Program-made: the position numbers and the translations under genes
Shown here: piece after piece, positions 24,710 to 35,571 of the stretch
Position numbering within the stretch: the stretch's first letter is position 1
Layout of the letters: each line of letters begins with the position of its first letter
Assembly: GCA_958496175.1 (NCBI GenBank)
Contig: OY292275.1
Coordinates: forward strand, 49,863,701-49,927,700
From: Sisyra terminalis
Lineage: Eukaryota; Arthropoda; Insecta; Neuroptera; Sisyridae
Length of the DNA: 64,000 nucleotides
Direction of reading: 5' to 3'
Notes under the pieces: model-generated
The model's database searches: none
The model's input: the letters and a program-made list of their open reading frames with translations, nothing else
What the model was told of the DNA's origin: nothing

Positions 24710-26697
24710 AGAAAACGGTCAGTTTGTTTCAATGAATTAAAATCTGGTTTCTGTTGTTCTTATTCACAAAATGAAAACAAAGCGTGAAAGAATCAAACAC
24801 GCGAGTAATTTCATAACGACAGTAGATGGGAATTTTCATAGATTAAGAGTTATAATGGTTCATATATTTTATAGTTTCTTATATTCTTTGTCTTATATAC
24901 GCTTTGCTGATTATTCGAAATGTTTCCAGTAAACCCTATATAGTGCCAAGTTAACGTTTAGAGCTTTTTTATAAATTTTAATATTTCGATGTTTTTCGCC
25001 ATTAATTTATGATTTTTTGTCGCTCAAAAGTACTAAAAGAAAAGTTCTTGTGGCTTTTATATCTTTCTGTTAATTTTCCAAAGTATACTATAGTGCTATA
25101 TTCATAGTCGTGAATTATATTGAACCTCAAATATTCCCTTCAAATATTTATTCTCATACCGATACAGGAACTAATTGAAATTCAACACTAAGAGACGAAT
25201 CGTTCTTTATAGATCACTTAGGAGATAGAAATTGTAATTCACTTACAAAAAATAAGCGTATTAATGCTTGATCTTTAAATCGTATATTATGTAAGTCAAA
25301 CTATAGATTATAGATATTAGATATAAACTATAAATATTAGAATGATTCCTTTTAGGGATTAAAGTACAAACAAATAATGCACAACAAAAAAATTAAAACC
25401 AGTTGAAAAAAAACATTCAAATCTATAAAAAATGACTCACTCAATTTTATTAAAGTACTTTTAAACAAATATTGTTAATTAATAACTGAAATACTGTTAA
25501 CAAACGAAATATAAATATTCTTTATTTGTATCGTTGGAAAAAAAGCTTTCAATACCTTGCAATTCCGGAAAATACGTTGTAATTACTATCCGAAGGTAGA
25601 TGATAGAAAATATTCGTTATTTGAAAAGCAAACAATCAAATGTAAATATTATAAACTACCAAGTAATTAGAGTGTTTCAAATTCATAGAAATCCGTTTTG
25701 CAGAGTATTGTTTACCAATTGGTTTTAAATTTCTAAGAATCTTGGCATGAAAATTTTTCCAACTAATATTTATCAGAAAATGAGCTTTATTTTAAAAGCT
25801 TTATTTAAAAGCGGTGTAAAATAATACTATATCCTCATCAAAGCTTTGTTTTGCAAGCATAAAAAATATGATTTAATTTCATAAGAATTTCATAAGAATT
25901 TTATAACAAAAGGATAGGAAAAAATATTACACTTCGAAAAAAAAAAACAGCAGCTTATTGAAACACACCTATAGAACCGCCATTCCTTTGCCATATTAAT
26001 TTCAATTAAAACCTCTTCTTAATCTTCTAATTTCATTAATTTCAGATGATTTAAACACAAATTGATTATCGTCCTCAATGCCTTACTATCGCGATAGTAA
26101 AGGCAGTCAAGCTTTATGAAATGATTTTAAGAGAAGCGTGATAACAACCGACTCGAATGCTTACCAAATGAATAGAACTGATGCATACATGCGAGTTTTC
26201 AAACTCACGAAATCGTTAATAATCCAAACGAATTACGGAAATGCTGACTACCTCCCTTTTATTATTAGCCACTCTGTTCCGAATAGAAGAGGGTAGTGTG
26301 TTTTACACGATTTCGATTATTTCGAATGGTTATAGTTATTTCAGCTAGAATCTGATATTTTATAGTCGTTGTGTTTTTTTTCGCTTTGTGGGGAAATATT
26401 GATTAGAAGCAAAAAATATGTTTTTGTGTTATGGAAAAAGTGGAGCGTTAGAGGAAGATTAATGATATCGTTAGTACAAAAGAATTCTAATCTATGCAGT
26501 AATAATGATGTTATACAAGGCGGTTAAGTTCATTATTAAGAGCGTACGAATTTTGGACGATTAAAGACATTAAATGACATTAAATGAAATGGCTATTAGA
26601 TTGAAGGGAAAAAATTCGTGTCTGGCGTTGATCCAGACTCATCATTAACGAATTCTCACATTTTTGTACTACATAAACCAAAGAAATTATATAATTA
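24710..26697. other. Intergenic, nothing assigned
   Basis: AT-rich. A small hairpin near 26093-26102 (ACTATCGCGATAGT) is the only striking short motif. Confidence 0.55.
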
Positions 26698-26775
26698 TTA
26701 AATAAGAAGACAATCCAGGTAATTTAAGATCTTTTTGTTATTTATTTTTTATTTAATATTTTTATTATTCAATTA

Positions 26776-26808
26776 GCTACGTTTCGTTACTAATCGTAAC
26801 TTCCTCAG
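26776..26808 (-). ncRNA. Hammerhead-ribozyme-like motif, inverted arm of element A
   Basis: On the minus strand: CTGAGGA, one extra A, stem GTTAC, loop GATTA, stem GTAAC, GAAAC, GTAGC. CTGANGA and GAAA are the two conserved core strands of hammerhead ribozymes, and a 5-bp stem II separates them. The single extra nucleotide before stem II departs from the textbook core. It is known from the literature that Penelope-like elements carry minimal hammerheads. Activity here is unproven. Confidence 0.6.
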
Positions 26809-27032
26809 ACTCCTATAACAAACTAAAATAATTACAAAATATGTCAATCATACATAAATTACAAAACTATAATAATATACATATAATATAGATCATATAA
26901 AATATTTGTAATTAAATAATAATAACTAACTCAAAATTTCAAAATATGTCAAATATTTTAAGAGATAAATAGGTAAACAATATTCAGAGGATTAGGATCA
27001 ATAATAATCAGTCAAAACTACTTATTACATCC

Positions 27033-27068
27033 GCGACGTTTCGGCCCGGTTATTGAGCCATCCTCAGG
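27033..27068 (-). ncRNA. Hammerhead-like motif, left arm of element B
   Basis: Minus strand: CTGAGGA, extra T, GGCTC, loop AATAACC, GGGCC, GAAAC, GTCGCG. Stem II has 5 pairs including one G-U. Same architecture as the right arm except for one base (T instead of A before the stem). Confidence 0.55.
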
Positions 27069-27334
27069 CGTTCGTAAATAATCGCTTTAACCTTGTTAAA
27101 AACCATCATTGTCCATTCATTTTAATACGGTACAGTTGGTAAAAAACAATAATAGAACTCCCAAGATACACAACATTTTTTTTTCCAGTATAATTTATAT
27201 AAAATAAAATTTCAACAAAAAAAATTAAAAATTAGTTAAGGAATGACGTTAATTTAATTTTTTTTTTAAAAATGACGTTATTTCAAAAATTCGAACCGCT
27301 CAGCATTGCGGTAATGCTGATTATTTACGAACGC

Positions 27335-27370
27335 CTGAGGAAGGCTCAATAACCGGGCCGAAACGTCGCG
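27335..27370 (+). ncRNA. Hammerhead-like motif, right arm of element B
   Basis: CTGAGGA at 27335-27341, extra A, GGCTC, loop AATAACC, GGGCC, then GAAAC at 27360-27364 and GTCGCG. Helix III would be very short, as described for Penelope hammerheads that are thought to act as dimers. Confidence 0.6.
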
Positions 27371-27490
27371 GATGTAATAAGTAGTTTTGACTGATTATTA
27401 TTGATCCTAATCCTCTGAATATTGTTTACCAATTTATCATCATTGGGGATCTGAAACTTTACAATAATTTTAAGAGATATTTTTATAAAT

Positions 27491-28189
27491 TTGAGCCATG
27501 AATCGTTTCATGAAAATAATATGATGAAAGTGGTTAATTTACTTAAATTAAATAATTACCCAAGATTTTTTATCAATAAATGTATTAAAAAATTTAAACG
27601 TATACATCTAAGTAAGGAAGAAATAATTCTGAAAAAGGACAATCTTAATAATAATAACAATACCGTCATAAAAAAGAAGAACGAAGAGAATCGGTTCAGG
27701 TTCCCGTTCCTGAAGGTTCTAGCTCCGTCGATTAGTTTATGCTTCCGTGGAACTGACTGACAACCGGCTTTTTATAATATTCATACAGTGGGGCAAATTT
27801 ATAGTAAGTTAAAAGATAGAGATAAATTATTAAAAAATTCAAATATTATTTATAGTATCCCATGTTCATGTAATAAAGTTTATATTGGACAGACAAAACA
27901 GTATCTGGGCAGTAGAATTTATCAACATGAGTATAGTTGTAGAAAGGCTGATAAATTAAAGGATAATACTGCGTTATGTCTTCATCACCTAGAGACTGGT
28001 CATCAATTCGATTTTAATAATGTCAAAATTTTAGATAAAGAGAAAATTAATTACAAACGTAATATTAGTGAAACGATTCACATATTTTTAAATAATACTG
28101 TAAATTTTAGAACAGACACAGAAAATTTAAGTGGGATATATTCTAATTTGCTTTATAAATTTAAAAAAAATAGTGTAAAAAAAGTTTAA
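27491..28189 (+). pseudogene. Penelope-like ORF, C-terminal part with GIY-YIG endonuclease domain
   Basis: One frame runs from about 27491 to the stop at 28187-28189, broken only by an in-frame TGA at 27758-27760. The first part (KVVNLLKLNNYPRFFINKCI, then NRFRFPFLKVLAPSIS) matches the linker after the Penelope RT. The second part reads VGQIYSKLKDRDKLL, IIYSIPCSCNKVYIGQTKQY, LGSRIYQHEYSCR, LCLHHLETGHQFDFNNVKIL and SETIHIFL. In GIY-YIG nucleases the paired GIY and YIG strands are followed by an Arg helix and a catalytic Glu. IYS/VYIGQT, the Arg of LGSRIYQH and the Glu of SETIHI occupy these places. The Cys pair of PCSC is typical of Penelope. The domain nicks target DNA for reverse transcription. 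GTG at 27788 is an ordinary Val codon, not a start. The TGA makes the copy inactive. Confidence 0.88.
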
Positions 28190-28559
28190 TTTGGTGGACC
28201 TATATTTGAATAACGCGCGGTTGGATGTTAGTTGGGCTCATTAGGCGGCACTGAATTTACATGTAATGTGTATGGATAGAGTGTGTAATTTTTTTAATTT
28301 TTATTTATTTATTGAATTTAAATTAAAAATATTTTATTTTTGTAAATCAAGGTATTTTATTAATTAATTTTATTATTATATATTTAATTAATTGTAACAA
28401 TATCTCTTAAAATATTTGTCATATTTTGAAATTTTGAGTTGGTTATTATTATTTAATTACAAATATTTTATATGGTCTATATTATGTGTATATTATTATA
28501 GTTTTGAAATTTATGTATGATTGACATGTTTTGTAATTATTTTAATTTGTTATAGAAGC

Positions 28560-28592
28560 CTGAGGAAGTTACGATTAGTAACGAAACGTAGC
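28560..28592 (+). ncRNA. Hammerhead-ribozyme-like motif, 3' end of element A
   Basis: CTGAGGA (28560-28566), extra A, GTTAC-GATTA-GTAAC stem-loop, GAAAC (28583-28587), GTAGC. It lies ~370 bp after the ORF stop and ~80 bp from the element edge, the expected place in the Penelope pseudo-LTR. It is identical in core to the inverted copy at 26776-26808. Confidence 0.65.
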
Positions 28593-28670
28593 TAATTGAA
28601 TAATAAAAATATTAATTAAAAAATACAAAACAAAAAGATCTTAAATAACCTGAATTGTCTTCTTATTTAA

Positions 28671-30180
28671 AAAATATAAAAGCTGAGGTCTGAATTTTAA
28701 CATCTGTAATTATTAAGTTAATTTCTTCTCGTCTTATTAATTCTAATATGTAGAATAATAATGTCCTTTCAAATGTGTAAAGTCAGTTGATATCTTTCGA
28801 AAAGTTTCATATTCATGTCGTCACATTTCGTTAATAATGAAATATTTGAAACAAGTTGGTGAATATATAGAGCTTTGGGTGTGCGATAATAGTGTGCAGG
28901 TGCCATATTTGGCAGACATTTATTGACATCTTGTTCATATAACATGTAATTGTCATCACGAAAGTCAACAATGATCACTATATTAAACATGACGACGTTA
29001 TGTGATACTAAGCGTCGTTACCAGCTGCTGCATCTCGTTAACGTTATTATTTCTTAATCTCAACATCAGACTCCAACAGCGTAACAAGCTGTTCAGAAAG
29101 ATTCAACACAAGATAGGTAAGTTTGCGGCTTGCAACACTCACTTCCATATCATCCACATTATTTACACCAAAGCTCTATCTTCACAACAAAAACCGTTTC
29201 CAACAAAAAGCTCCAATCAAATTTTTAATTCAAACCCTCCATCTTTCAGAATTGAACTTTAACAGGTTAAAAAATTCATATTTGCTTGAAGATGTTTTAA
29301 TTTTCAATATTCCTCAAATTTATCTATATATATTACCCCGGATATAGTGAATTCATATTTTAATATCCAATTTACTTGGCGCTTCAATATCCGAAATGGG
29401 TTGCACGTCTTTTCGGGATATAAATGGAACGTAACAGGAAAAAAATGAGTGTAACGCAGAGGCAAAGCGCTTCTACTTTTATCTTGCGAAACAAACTTAA
29501 TCCGTTATATTATTTTTATAAAAAATTGCCAATTTCAAGAAAAATTCGCTTAAATTTGAATAGAGTCGTGTTGAAAAATTAGGTGTTTCAGTTGGAAGGA
29601 TACGCTATTTGAATACATCATAAATAAACGTTAACAATTTGGCTTGGGACTTCTAACATATATTAACTCTTAAACAAAATTATTAACTTTTACTTTTTTA
29701 ATTTACTGTACACTTTTACTTCATCAGACTAATTTTAGAAATATTCTTTGTTTGCGTGATATTATAGTTCTGATAATATTTAACGTTTATGAATCACATT
29801 CAGCTATTATCTTTCTATTTTAAGAAATTTTTTCCTAAAATAATTTCTACCATACATCTATAAATAGTTTTAATTTTAACGATTTGGCTTTATCGTTCAA
29901 TTCATATTCCTCAATTCTTTTTTATCTTTACACTCACACAAATCATTTTTCTTAAATTTTTTTCTTTGCTGAAGTTTTATCGTAGAATAATGTAAAAAAT
30001 AACCGAAAACTTAAGCAACAAAGAATAAAATTTCAATTATTTTTATTGAAATATGGAAAAATATGTGTCTTCTGAATTTCTTTGTCATTTAAATTGAAAC
30101 TTAAAAAGTAACTGGATGATCTAACGGATATATTTTTAATATAACTAATGTTCAAAATAGACAAAAATAGTGCTAAATTA
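28671..30180. other. Intergenic, nothing assigned
   Basis: No element is recognised. GCTGAGGTCTGAATTTTAAC at 28681 recurs in diverged form at 30333 (GCTGAGATCTGAATTTTATC), hinting at a shared dispersed repeat. Confidence 0.45.
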
Positions 30181-30183
30181 AAG

Positions 30184-30314
30184 AAGAAAACTCGGGTTGC
30201 TTAAGATCTGCTTTTATTGTTAGATGTTTTCCAAATTAGCAACAAAGCGTTGCCAATTTGGAAAATACAATATCTAATTGTAATAAAAGTGGATCTTAAA
30301 CCAACTGAATTTTC
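30184..30314. repeat. Imperfect 130-bp palindrome
   Basis: 30184-30243 pairs with 30250-30314: AGAAAACTC/GAATTTTCT at the edges, TTAAGATC/GGATCTTAA, CTTTTATT/AATAAAAG and CCAAATTAGCAA/TTGCCAATTTGG at the centre, with only about 6 bases of loop. It is followed by the 30333 sequence shared with the flank of Penelope element A. It may be a foldback remnant of an element end. No TSD was found. Confidence 0.6.
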
Positions 30315-30325
30315 TATTTTAATTT

Positions 30326-31490
30326 AATAAAATGCTGAGATCTGAATTTTATCATCTAAAGTGGAAAAAATTAATAAAAATATTATTCAAATACTTAATT
30401 AGATATGAAATATTGAAGATGGCTACATATACATAATTTATTGCTTTGTTAAAGCTTTCTTTAAGGATACTTGATAAAACCAATTTTCAATAATTTAGGG
30501 TCAATTTGTTCATAAAGATTGATTTTTGTGGTTTTTAAGGTCATGTTGTACAAAAAATAACCCATCATAACCTATGACATTTATTACTAGATTTTTTTGT
30601 TTTCTGAAATCTCCGAATTTAAGAATCAATTCCTAATTATTTTCGACTCTTATATAGGGTTATTAAGTAGGTATGTTTTTAATTCATATAGTTAAAACTA
30701 CAAATGGTTCTATTAAAAAAAATGGATTCACACTTCGTTAAAAAGATAAGGCAAAACAGTAAAAATAATTAAAAAAGGCTTAAAATTTGTCAAGCATTCC
30801 ACATATAGAAACCAAATCAGCCCTAAATTTTAATTTTTATAAAGCACTGCATCTTCGCTATATGGGTGTAAAAATTTAGTTACAAGATTAAAGTTTTTTT
30901 TTTTATATAATGATTGAAAATAGGTATTCCATTTTATATATTGAATTTTTTTAATTTTGTTGCTAAATGGTTTTTTTGATAGAAATTAAAATTGATTTTA
31001 CTCAAAAGCATGAATAAGTACGTATATTTTTATTACTTAACGTTTCTTACCTTGTGGAAAGAAGGAAATATACAGTTGCACTTTTAACAAAGCATTAACG
31101 GAGTATGGTAATATATGTTACAATCAGAGCATAGGTCTCAAAACGCAGATATGTATGAACCCAAAATTATAAAATTTAAGGGTTGATAATCCATCTTCTA
31201 ATAAAAACTTGAAAACAAAAAAAAAACTTTCTATATCTAAAATAATAAAAAAAAATTGAAAAACATATGTTAAATTGTCGATTGTTTATTTACCATGAAA
31301 ATGTTCGTAAATATACTTTTAAAAAAGAAAATAATTTCTGGTTAACAAATTTTACTTAGTAACTATTTTTCTAGCATCTTTTTCTTCAAATAATTGAGGA
31401 TAATATTTTATCAGTCATCAATAAGCTTAATATACGTTGAGAATAGCGAGTAATGACTGTCTTATTATTGTACGTAGTATGTTTTGAGCA
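30326..31490. other. Intergenic, nothing assigned
   Basis: AT-rich with poly-A and poly-T tracts. No feature is supported. Confidence 0.5.
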
Positions 31491-31494
31491 ATGC

Positions 31495-31705
31495 ACTATT
31501 ATCTGATACCAGCATCCACACTCCAATGCAAGTGACTTTTAGCCAATAGGATTGCGAGATTTTAAGATGTTCTTTTGTTTTGATTGTTGAAATTTTTAAA
31601 ATTTCACAAAACCACTCCCCCATTTAATGCTTCAATGCTAAACACAAACACGGATACGTATACCTACGCAAATATGAGTTTCGTGCTATGACGTCATTTG
31701 GACGT
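31495..31705 (+). repeat. Dispersed ~200-bp repeat with CCAAT and TGACGTCA words, copy 1
   Basis: It is the inverted counterpart of 60293-60490. Shared blocks in order are TTAGCCAATAGGATTGCGAG, TTTGTTTTGATTGTTGAAAT TTTTAAAATTTCAC, AAACCACTCCC, ATGCTTCAATG, GATACGTATAC and CTATGACGTCA. No reading frame and no clear terminal repeats are seen. It could be a non-autonomous transposon. The retained CCAAT-box and CRE-like words are noteworthy but prove nothing about function. Confidence 0.7.
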
Positions 31706-32205
31706 CATTTGTCTATCAATGCATGCATTATAAACAAAGTGTTATATTTACAATTTTCTTAAAATTGACAGCAAAATTTTCAAGTCAAGTTTACTTAATT
31801 GAAAAAAAAATATTTCATAAAATTTAATGTTAAATGAAATTTTAAACTAAGAATATGATTACCTATAAATTAGTAAATTAGCATTTATATAATGAAGATT
31901 GAAAAAAAATGCATTAATCAGTTTTGAATTTGGCATATTTAATCAAATAAAATAAAAAGCTTTTCTACTTGAAATATTTTTAAAAAATTGTAGAAAATAT
32001 AATTTTAAAAGAGCATTTATAGACCAAAAATTGTTTTCTGTTAGGTGGATTTATTTACTTACATATTTAAATCAATCAAAAGCTTGTGATATTAAGTGCA
32101 AGGTTGATTTGTTTATTACTATGGAGGGTCCCTTCAATAATTCTTTCAAAAATTAGACGTTAACGATGATATCAATTGATACACGTTGCAAAATATACAC
32201 ATATA

Positions 32206-32968
32206 CAGTCCCTGGTCATATTAATAGACACACTATAGGTTTAATTCTAAACTTTAAAATTGATTTTAAAATCAATTTTAAATAAAATTAAGTTTAATTA
32301 TATTATTTTAATATAATTAAATAATTGAATTATTTATTATAATAATTTTTAATTTAATTATATTATTATTTTATTGTAATTAAGTTTAACTTTAAACAAA
32401 ATAATAAAATGTTGTTTTGGTACCATATTATTGATTGGGTTTAAGTTTCCTGTACAAATTTTATTTATTACTCTTATTACCAACCAGAGGGACCAAAAAT
32501 CATATTTACTAAAAATGAATTTTTAATATCAAATAAATTTAACATCTTCTTATTATGGCGAACTGAATTGTTATTATTTAATCCAAAGCCTTTTTACTGA
32601 TATTTAAGTTCCCATTCTGTGCAGTATGCTGTCTATGTAGGACAACACCGTCGGCTGTGTTTGTGGATGATGATTCCATACGTGAATATTTTTTCTAAGA
32701 TCTATTTTTTTAATGTGACCATCTCTTTAACTACTTTTTTCTGCAGCAACTTCCACATATTTTCAATGGGTTACAAATCAAGGCTATTATCCTAAAATAG
32801 GGTAGTTGGGATAGGAAAAAAGATTTAACCCTATCCAGAAAATATATTTCTTTAAAAATCAAAACAACTGTTTATAATGTAAAAGGAAACAATATTAAAT
32901 TTAATTTAGTAGAATATGTATATTTTGGATAAAAGCTTAAGAACCTCTAACAATATGGCCAGGGACTG
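32206..32968 (-). mobile_element. Internally deleted Tc1-like transposon, copy 1
   Basis: Terminal inverted repeats CAGTCCCTGGTCATATTAAT and ...AATATGGCCAGGGACTG are flanked by TA on both sides (32204-32205 and 32969-32970), the Tc1/mariner target rule. On the minus strand about 32815-32600 a transposase tail survives: PIENMWKLLQKKVVKEMV (the usual 'DLNPIENLW' of the DDE/D catalytic region, with a stop replacing the residue before P), then after shifts VLSYIDSILHRMGT, the usual C-terminal end. The N-terminal DNA-binding half and first catalytic residues are gone, so it can move only if helped. Copy 2 is at 39740-40327. Confidence 0.88.
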
Positions 32969-32970
32969 TA

Positions 32971-35140
32971 GATGAAAATCTTCAGCTCATTAGATCATAT
33001 TTGAAATGCTTAATTTATTTTACTGTAGTTTAAAAAGTTTCTATTAAAATAATACAAAGGCATTGAGAAAACATAATTCTAATCGGTTAAGTTGTTGAAA
33101 AGTTACAAAATCACAAAGAAATACTCCAACGAGTAAAATTATAATCGAAAAATATATATCGCAACAGAAAATAAGAGGAAAAATAAAGTGAAAATTTTGA
33201 TCTTAAACCTTGAAATTCTAACAACTCTCGAACAATTTTCCAGCTTAAATTGTCCGTGTTTAAAATACTTGAGGGCGTCTTATTAAATTTGAAAATTAAG
33301 ATGAAATTCCGAAAACGAAAGAGAGAAATAACGAGGAGCGAAAAATAAAGTTCCCTAAATTGAATAAATATGACACCCTCGCGCATTTTTGAGAGCATAA
33401 TGTCATACAAGTGTGTTTTTCATAACACGCTGTCGTTAATTTTTCTGACGTTGTTTTTATTGCTCGTTTTCTCTGACACTTTTTCTCGCAGAGAAAAATA
33501 AGTGCTCCGCTATATTTTCTTGTCTGGATAAGTTTTAAAGGCATCGCGAAGATTTCCTTTGTATTAAAATCAGTTTTAGTTGTCTCCGTGATGAAGGAAA
33601 ATGGTTTTAATCTGAATTTTTTATTTAATGCATTAGTATGAAAGCGTGTTTTACTTTCGATAGCATTTACGCGAAACGAGAGATTCTTATGGTGACATTG
33701 TTCAGTAGTTTTCCTCATGTAAGCCATTACGAGTTATTGATATTTTTCTAAGTTTTCCTTCCTTTTTTTTCAATGAAAATATTGCGCTCTTACGTATTAA
33801 TTTTCTTCGAGTTTAATCAAAATCTTATTTGATTCATTCAATGACATCTTGATTTTGTCGGTCTATTTTCATGAAATTTTCAAAGAAAGACTTTCATGAA
33901 TGTATTTCCTTTGGACATATTCGTTTTGTAATAGAGAATTCGCGCAAATCACATCGAGTAATTGCTTTCGTATAATTTGATATTTTCTCACATCCCTTTG
34001 AAAGTATAATTACATTTTTACTTGAACGCAATAATAGGAAATCACTTTGATATCACGAATATGGGGCTCCATAAATAAGATGAATTCAAAATTTCAATGA
34101 ATAAAATTCCATATCGTTGATGTGCTAGTTGCTAAATCTTAGATGAATGTAACCTTTATTTCATTTCATAGATCGTTTTACTCGCTCATATAAAACTTTT
34201 GCTTCGAAGCTTTATAATTGAATAATCATAATTGGATTCGACTTCATAGAAATAGGATTATTGAAGCGCGTAATAAAATTGTTTTCTGGACGTTCAACCA
34301 GTTCTATCATCTACTTAGTTTGTACTCGGAAAAGTTAATTTCAAAGTTAACTATTGGTAATTACGACATTTCAAACTAACGAAATGTATTTTTTTTTTTG
34401 TAATTGATAATAAATAAAAACTGCTTTTTGGTATTTTTCATTAACTCTTTTTGTATTTACCATCAAACAAAAAGATTTTTGCATAAAGATACAATACATC
34501 TGGGATTTGAATTATTAAACTAAATACTAAACAAAACTAAATAATTTTAAAGTGAAATCAAGAAAGTTTCGATATCGAAATTAAATGAGTATAAATATAT
34601 ATTATATAATCAGTAAAATAATGGTTACTTAAACTCTGGATCCGTTTTTTATCTTATTTGAAAGGACTATTTTTTCCAAAAAAATTCATACTCTACTCTA
34701 GTCAAATAATACTTTTTGACCAAGATGCAAAGTTTGTAGACTTGGAACTTAGGGTTTTGATTCTTTTTAGAATTTAACTTTTGAGTTTTGAAAGCCTTTA
34801 GTTAGCTTCATGTTAATAATGATTAAAACGATGATTATATGTAGGATTGAATTTATGAATTAAAATAAAATACTGCAGTGTACCTATGTCTCAATAATTC
34901 CACAACCTCTACTGAAAATGATTCTACGCTATCCATTTTCAAAGGTGTTTGTTCTGTTATTGTTAAAAAAATAATTTCATTAATTCCGGCTTTGATAACT
35001 GATATGATATGGTCAAGAATTTTGGATAAAAGGTCTTCCATTTCACAAAATAGGAATCCAAGCTTTCTCCAACAATCATTCGATTACTGTTGAAAATTCA
35101 CGAGAATTTATTTTGAAGGTGCTGATTTAGGTATCCGGAA
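32971..35140. other. Intergenic, no supported gene
   Basis: A 143-codon minus-strand frame (33727-33296) lies in a locally less AT-rich area but shows no domain, and a hydrophobic end arises from AT composition. The remainder has nothing assigned. Confidence 0.45.
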
Positions 35141-35147
35141 AGAATCA

Positions 35148-35564
35148 ATTTTTTTTTGTGGATTTTTATGTAACTTGCATCAGTTCAGCAATTTATTGCT
35201 ATTTCATGGTGGTGATAGCAAACAATTGATCTTTATCGGCGTTTAAGTAGCTGGAGGAGTCAAACTTCATTCCTCCGTCTTTTTTATTTTTTTTATTTGT
35301 TGATTACTCTTGATTTTGTGGTCAAGTAACTGCTAGTTCTTGAAACTCTTGAGGGAGTTTCCACTTCAGCCTTCTTTAATTTATAGTTTCCCCAAAGCCT
35401 AGTTCTACTGCACAATACAGGATAATTTTCTAGGCCGTTTAGGAAATTCCTTGTGAGTTTGATTAGAAAGTTTTTTATATCTGAGACGTTTATTTCAGTG
35501 TAAATAGCCATTGTGATTTTTCTTTGAGGATGGAAGCCAGACTGCGCACGAGTATGTTAGAAGT
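35148..35564 (-). mobile_element. 5'-truncated LINE 3' end (family L1x copy 4) with target duplication
   Basis: The minus-strand sequence starts within the end of RT (CAVWLPSSKK, then after a deletion NFLIKLTRNFLNGLENYP) and runs through the ORF2 tail (ending ...KSRVINK at 35293) into the family 3' UTR: GACTCCTCCAGCTACTTAAA CGCCG, GATCAATTG, CACCACCATG, CTGAACTGATGCAAG, then poly-A. A 7-bp direct repeat AGAATCA lies on both sides (35141-35147 and 35565-35571). Compared with 61984-62511, a segment after WLPSSKK is missing, and stops break the frame. Confidence 0.88.
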
Positions 35565-35571
35565 AGAATCA

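Larger units (their letters stand above)
26968..27467. mobile_element. Short Penelope-type element B nested in element A
   Basis: This 500-bp insert has inverted arms (about 26968-27083 and 27319-27437) nearly identical over ~118 bp. Each contains a hammerhead-like core and the words GATTATTTACGAACGCCTGA and CGCGGATGTAATAAGTAG. The insert is flanked by a 12-bp direct repeat TTTTAAGAGATA (26956-26967 and 27468-27479). The flanking sequence, when joined, continues the arm of element A. The ~235-bp centre is non-coding. It is therefore a non-autonomous, terminally inverted Penelope-type copy. Confidence 0.8.
26698..28670 (+). mobile_element. Penelope-like element A with inverted terminal copies (composite)
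   Basis: The outer left arm (26698-26967, continuing briefly at 27468-27483) is the reverse complement of the right end (about 28395-28670). Both contain AAGATCTTTTTG/CAAAAAGATCTT, the hammerhead-like motif and a long AT-rich part. Between them lie a second, nested element (26968-27467) and the C-terminal part of a Penelope-type ORF with a GIY-YIG domain (27491-28189). Penelope elements commonly carry an inverted partial copy of their own 3' end at the 5' side, which is the arrangement seen. RT itself is not present apart from its C-terminal linker, so the element is 5'-truncated and not autonomous. Confidence 0.8.

Noticed and set aside
24228..24740. Plus-strand frames of 64-96 codons
   Set aside because: They are antisense shadows of the Jockey RT frame on the minus strand.
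33296..33727. 143-codon minus-strand frame
   Set aside because: No recognisable domain, and the overlapping 99-codon frame on the same strand shows that local stop depletion is compositional.
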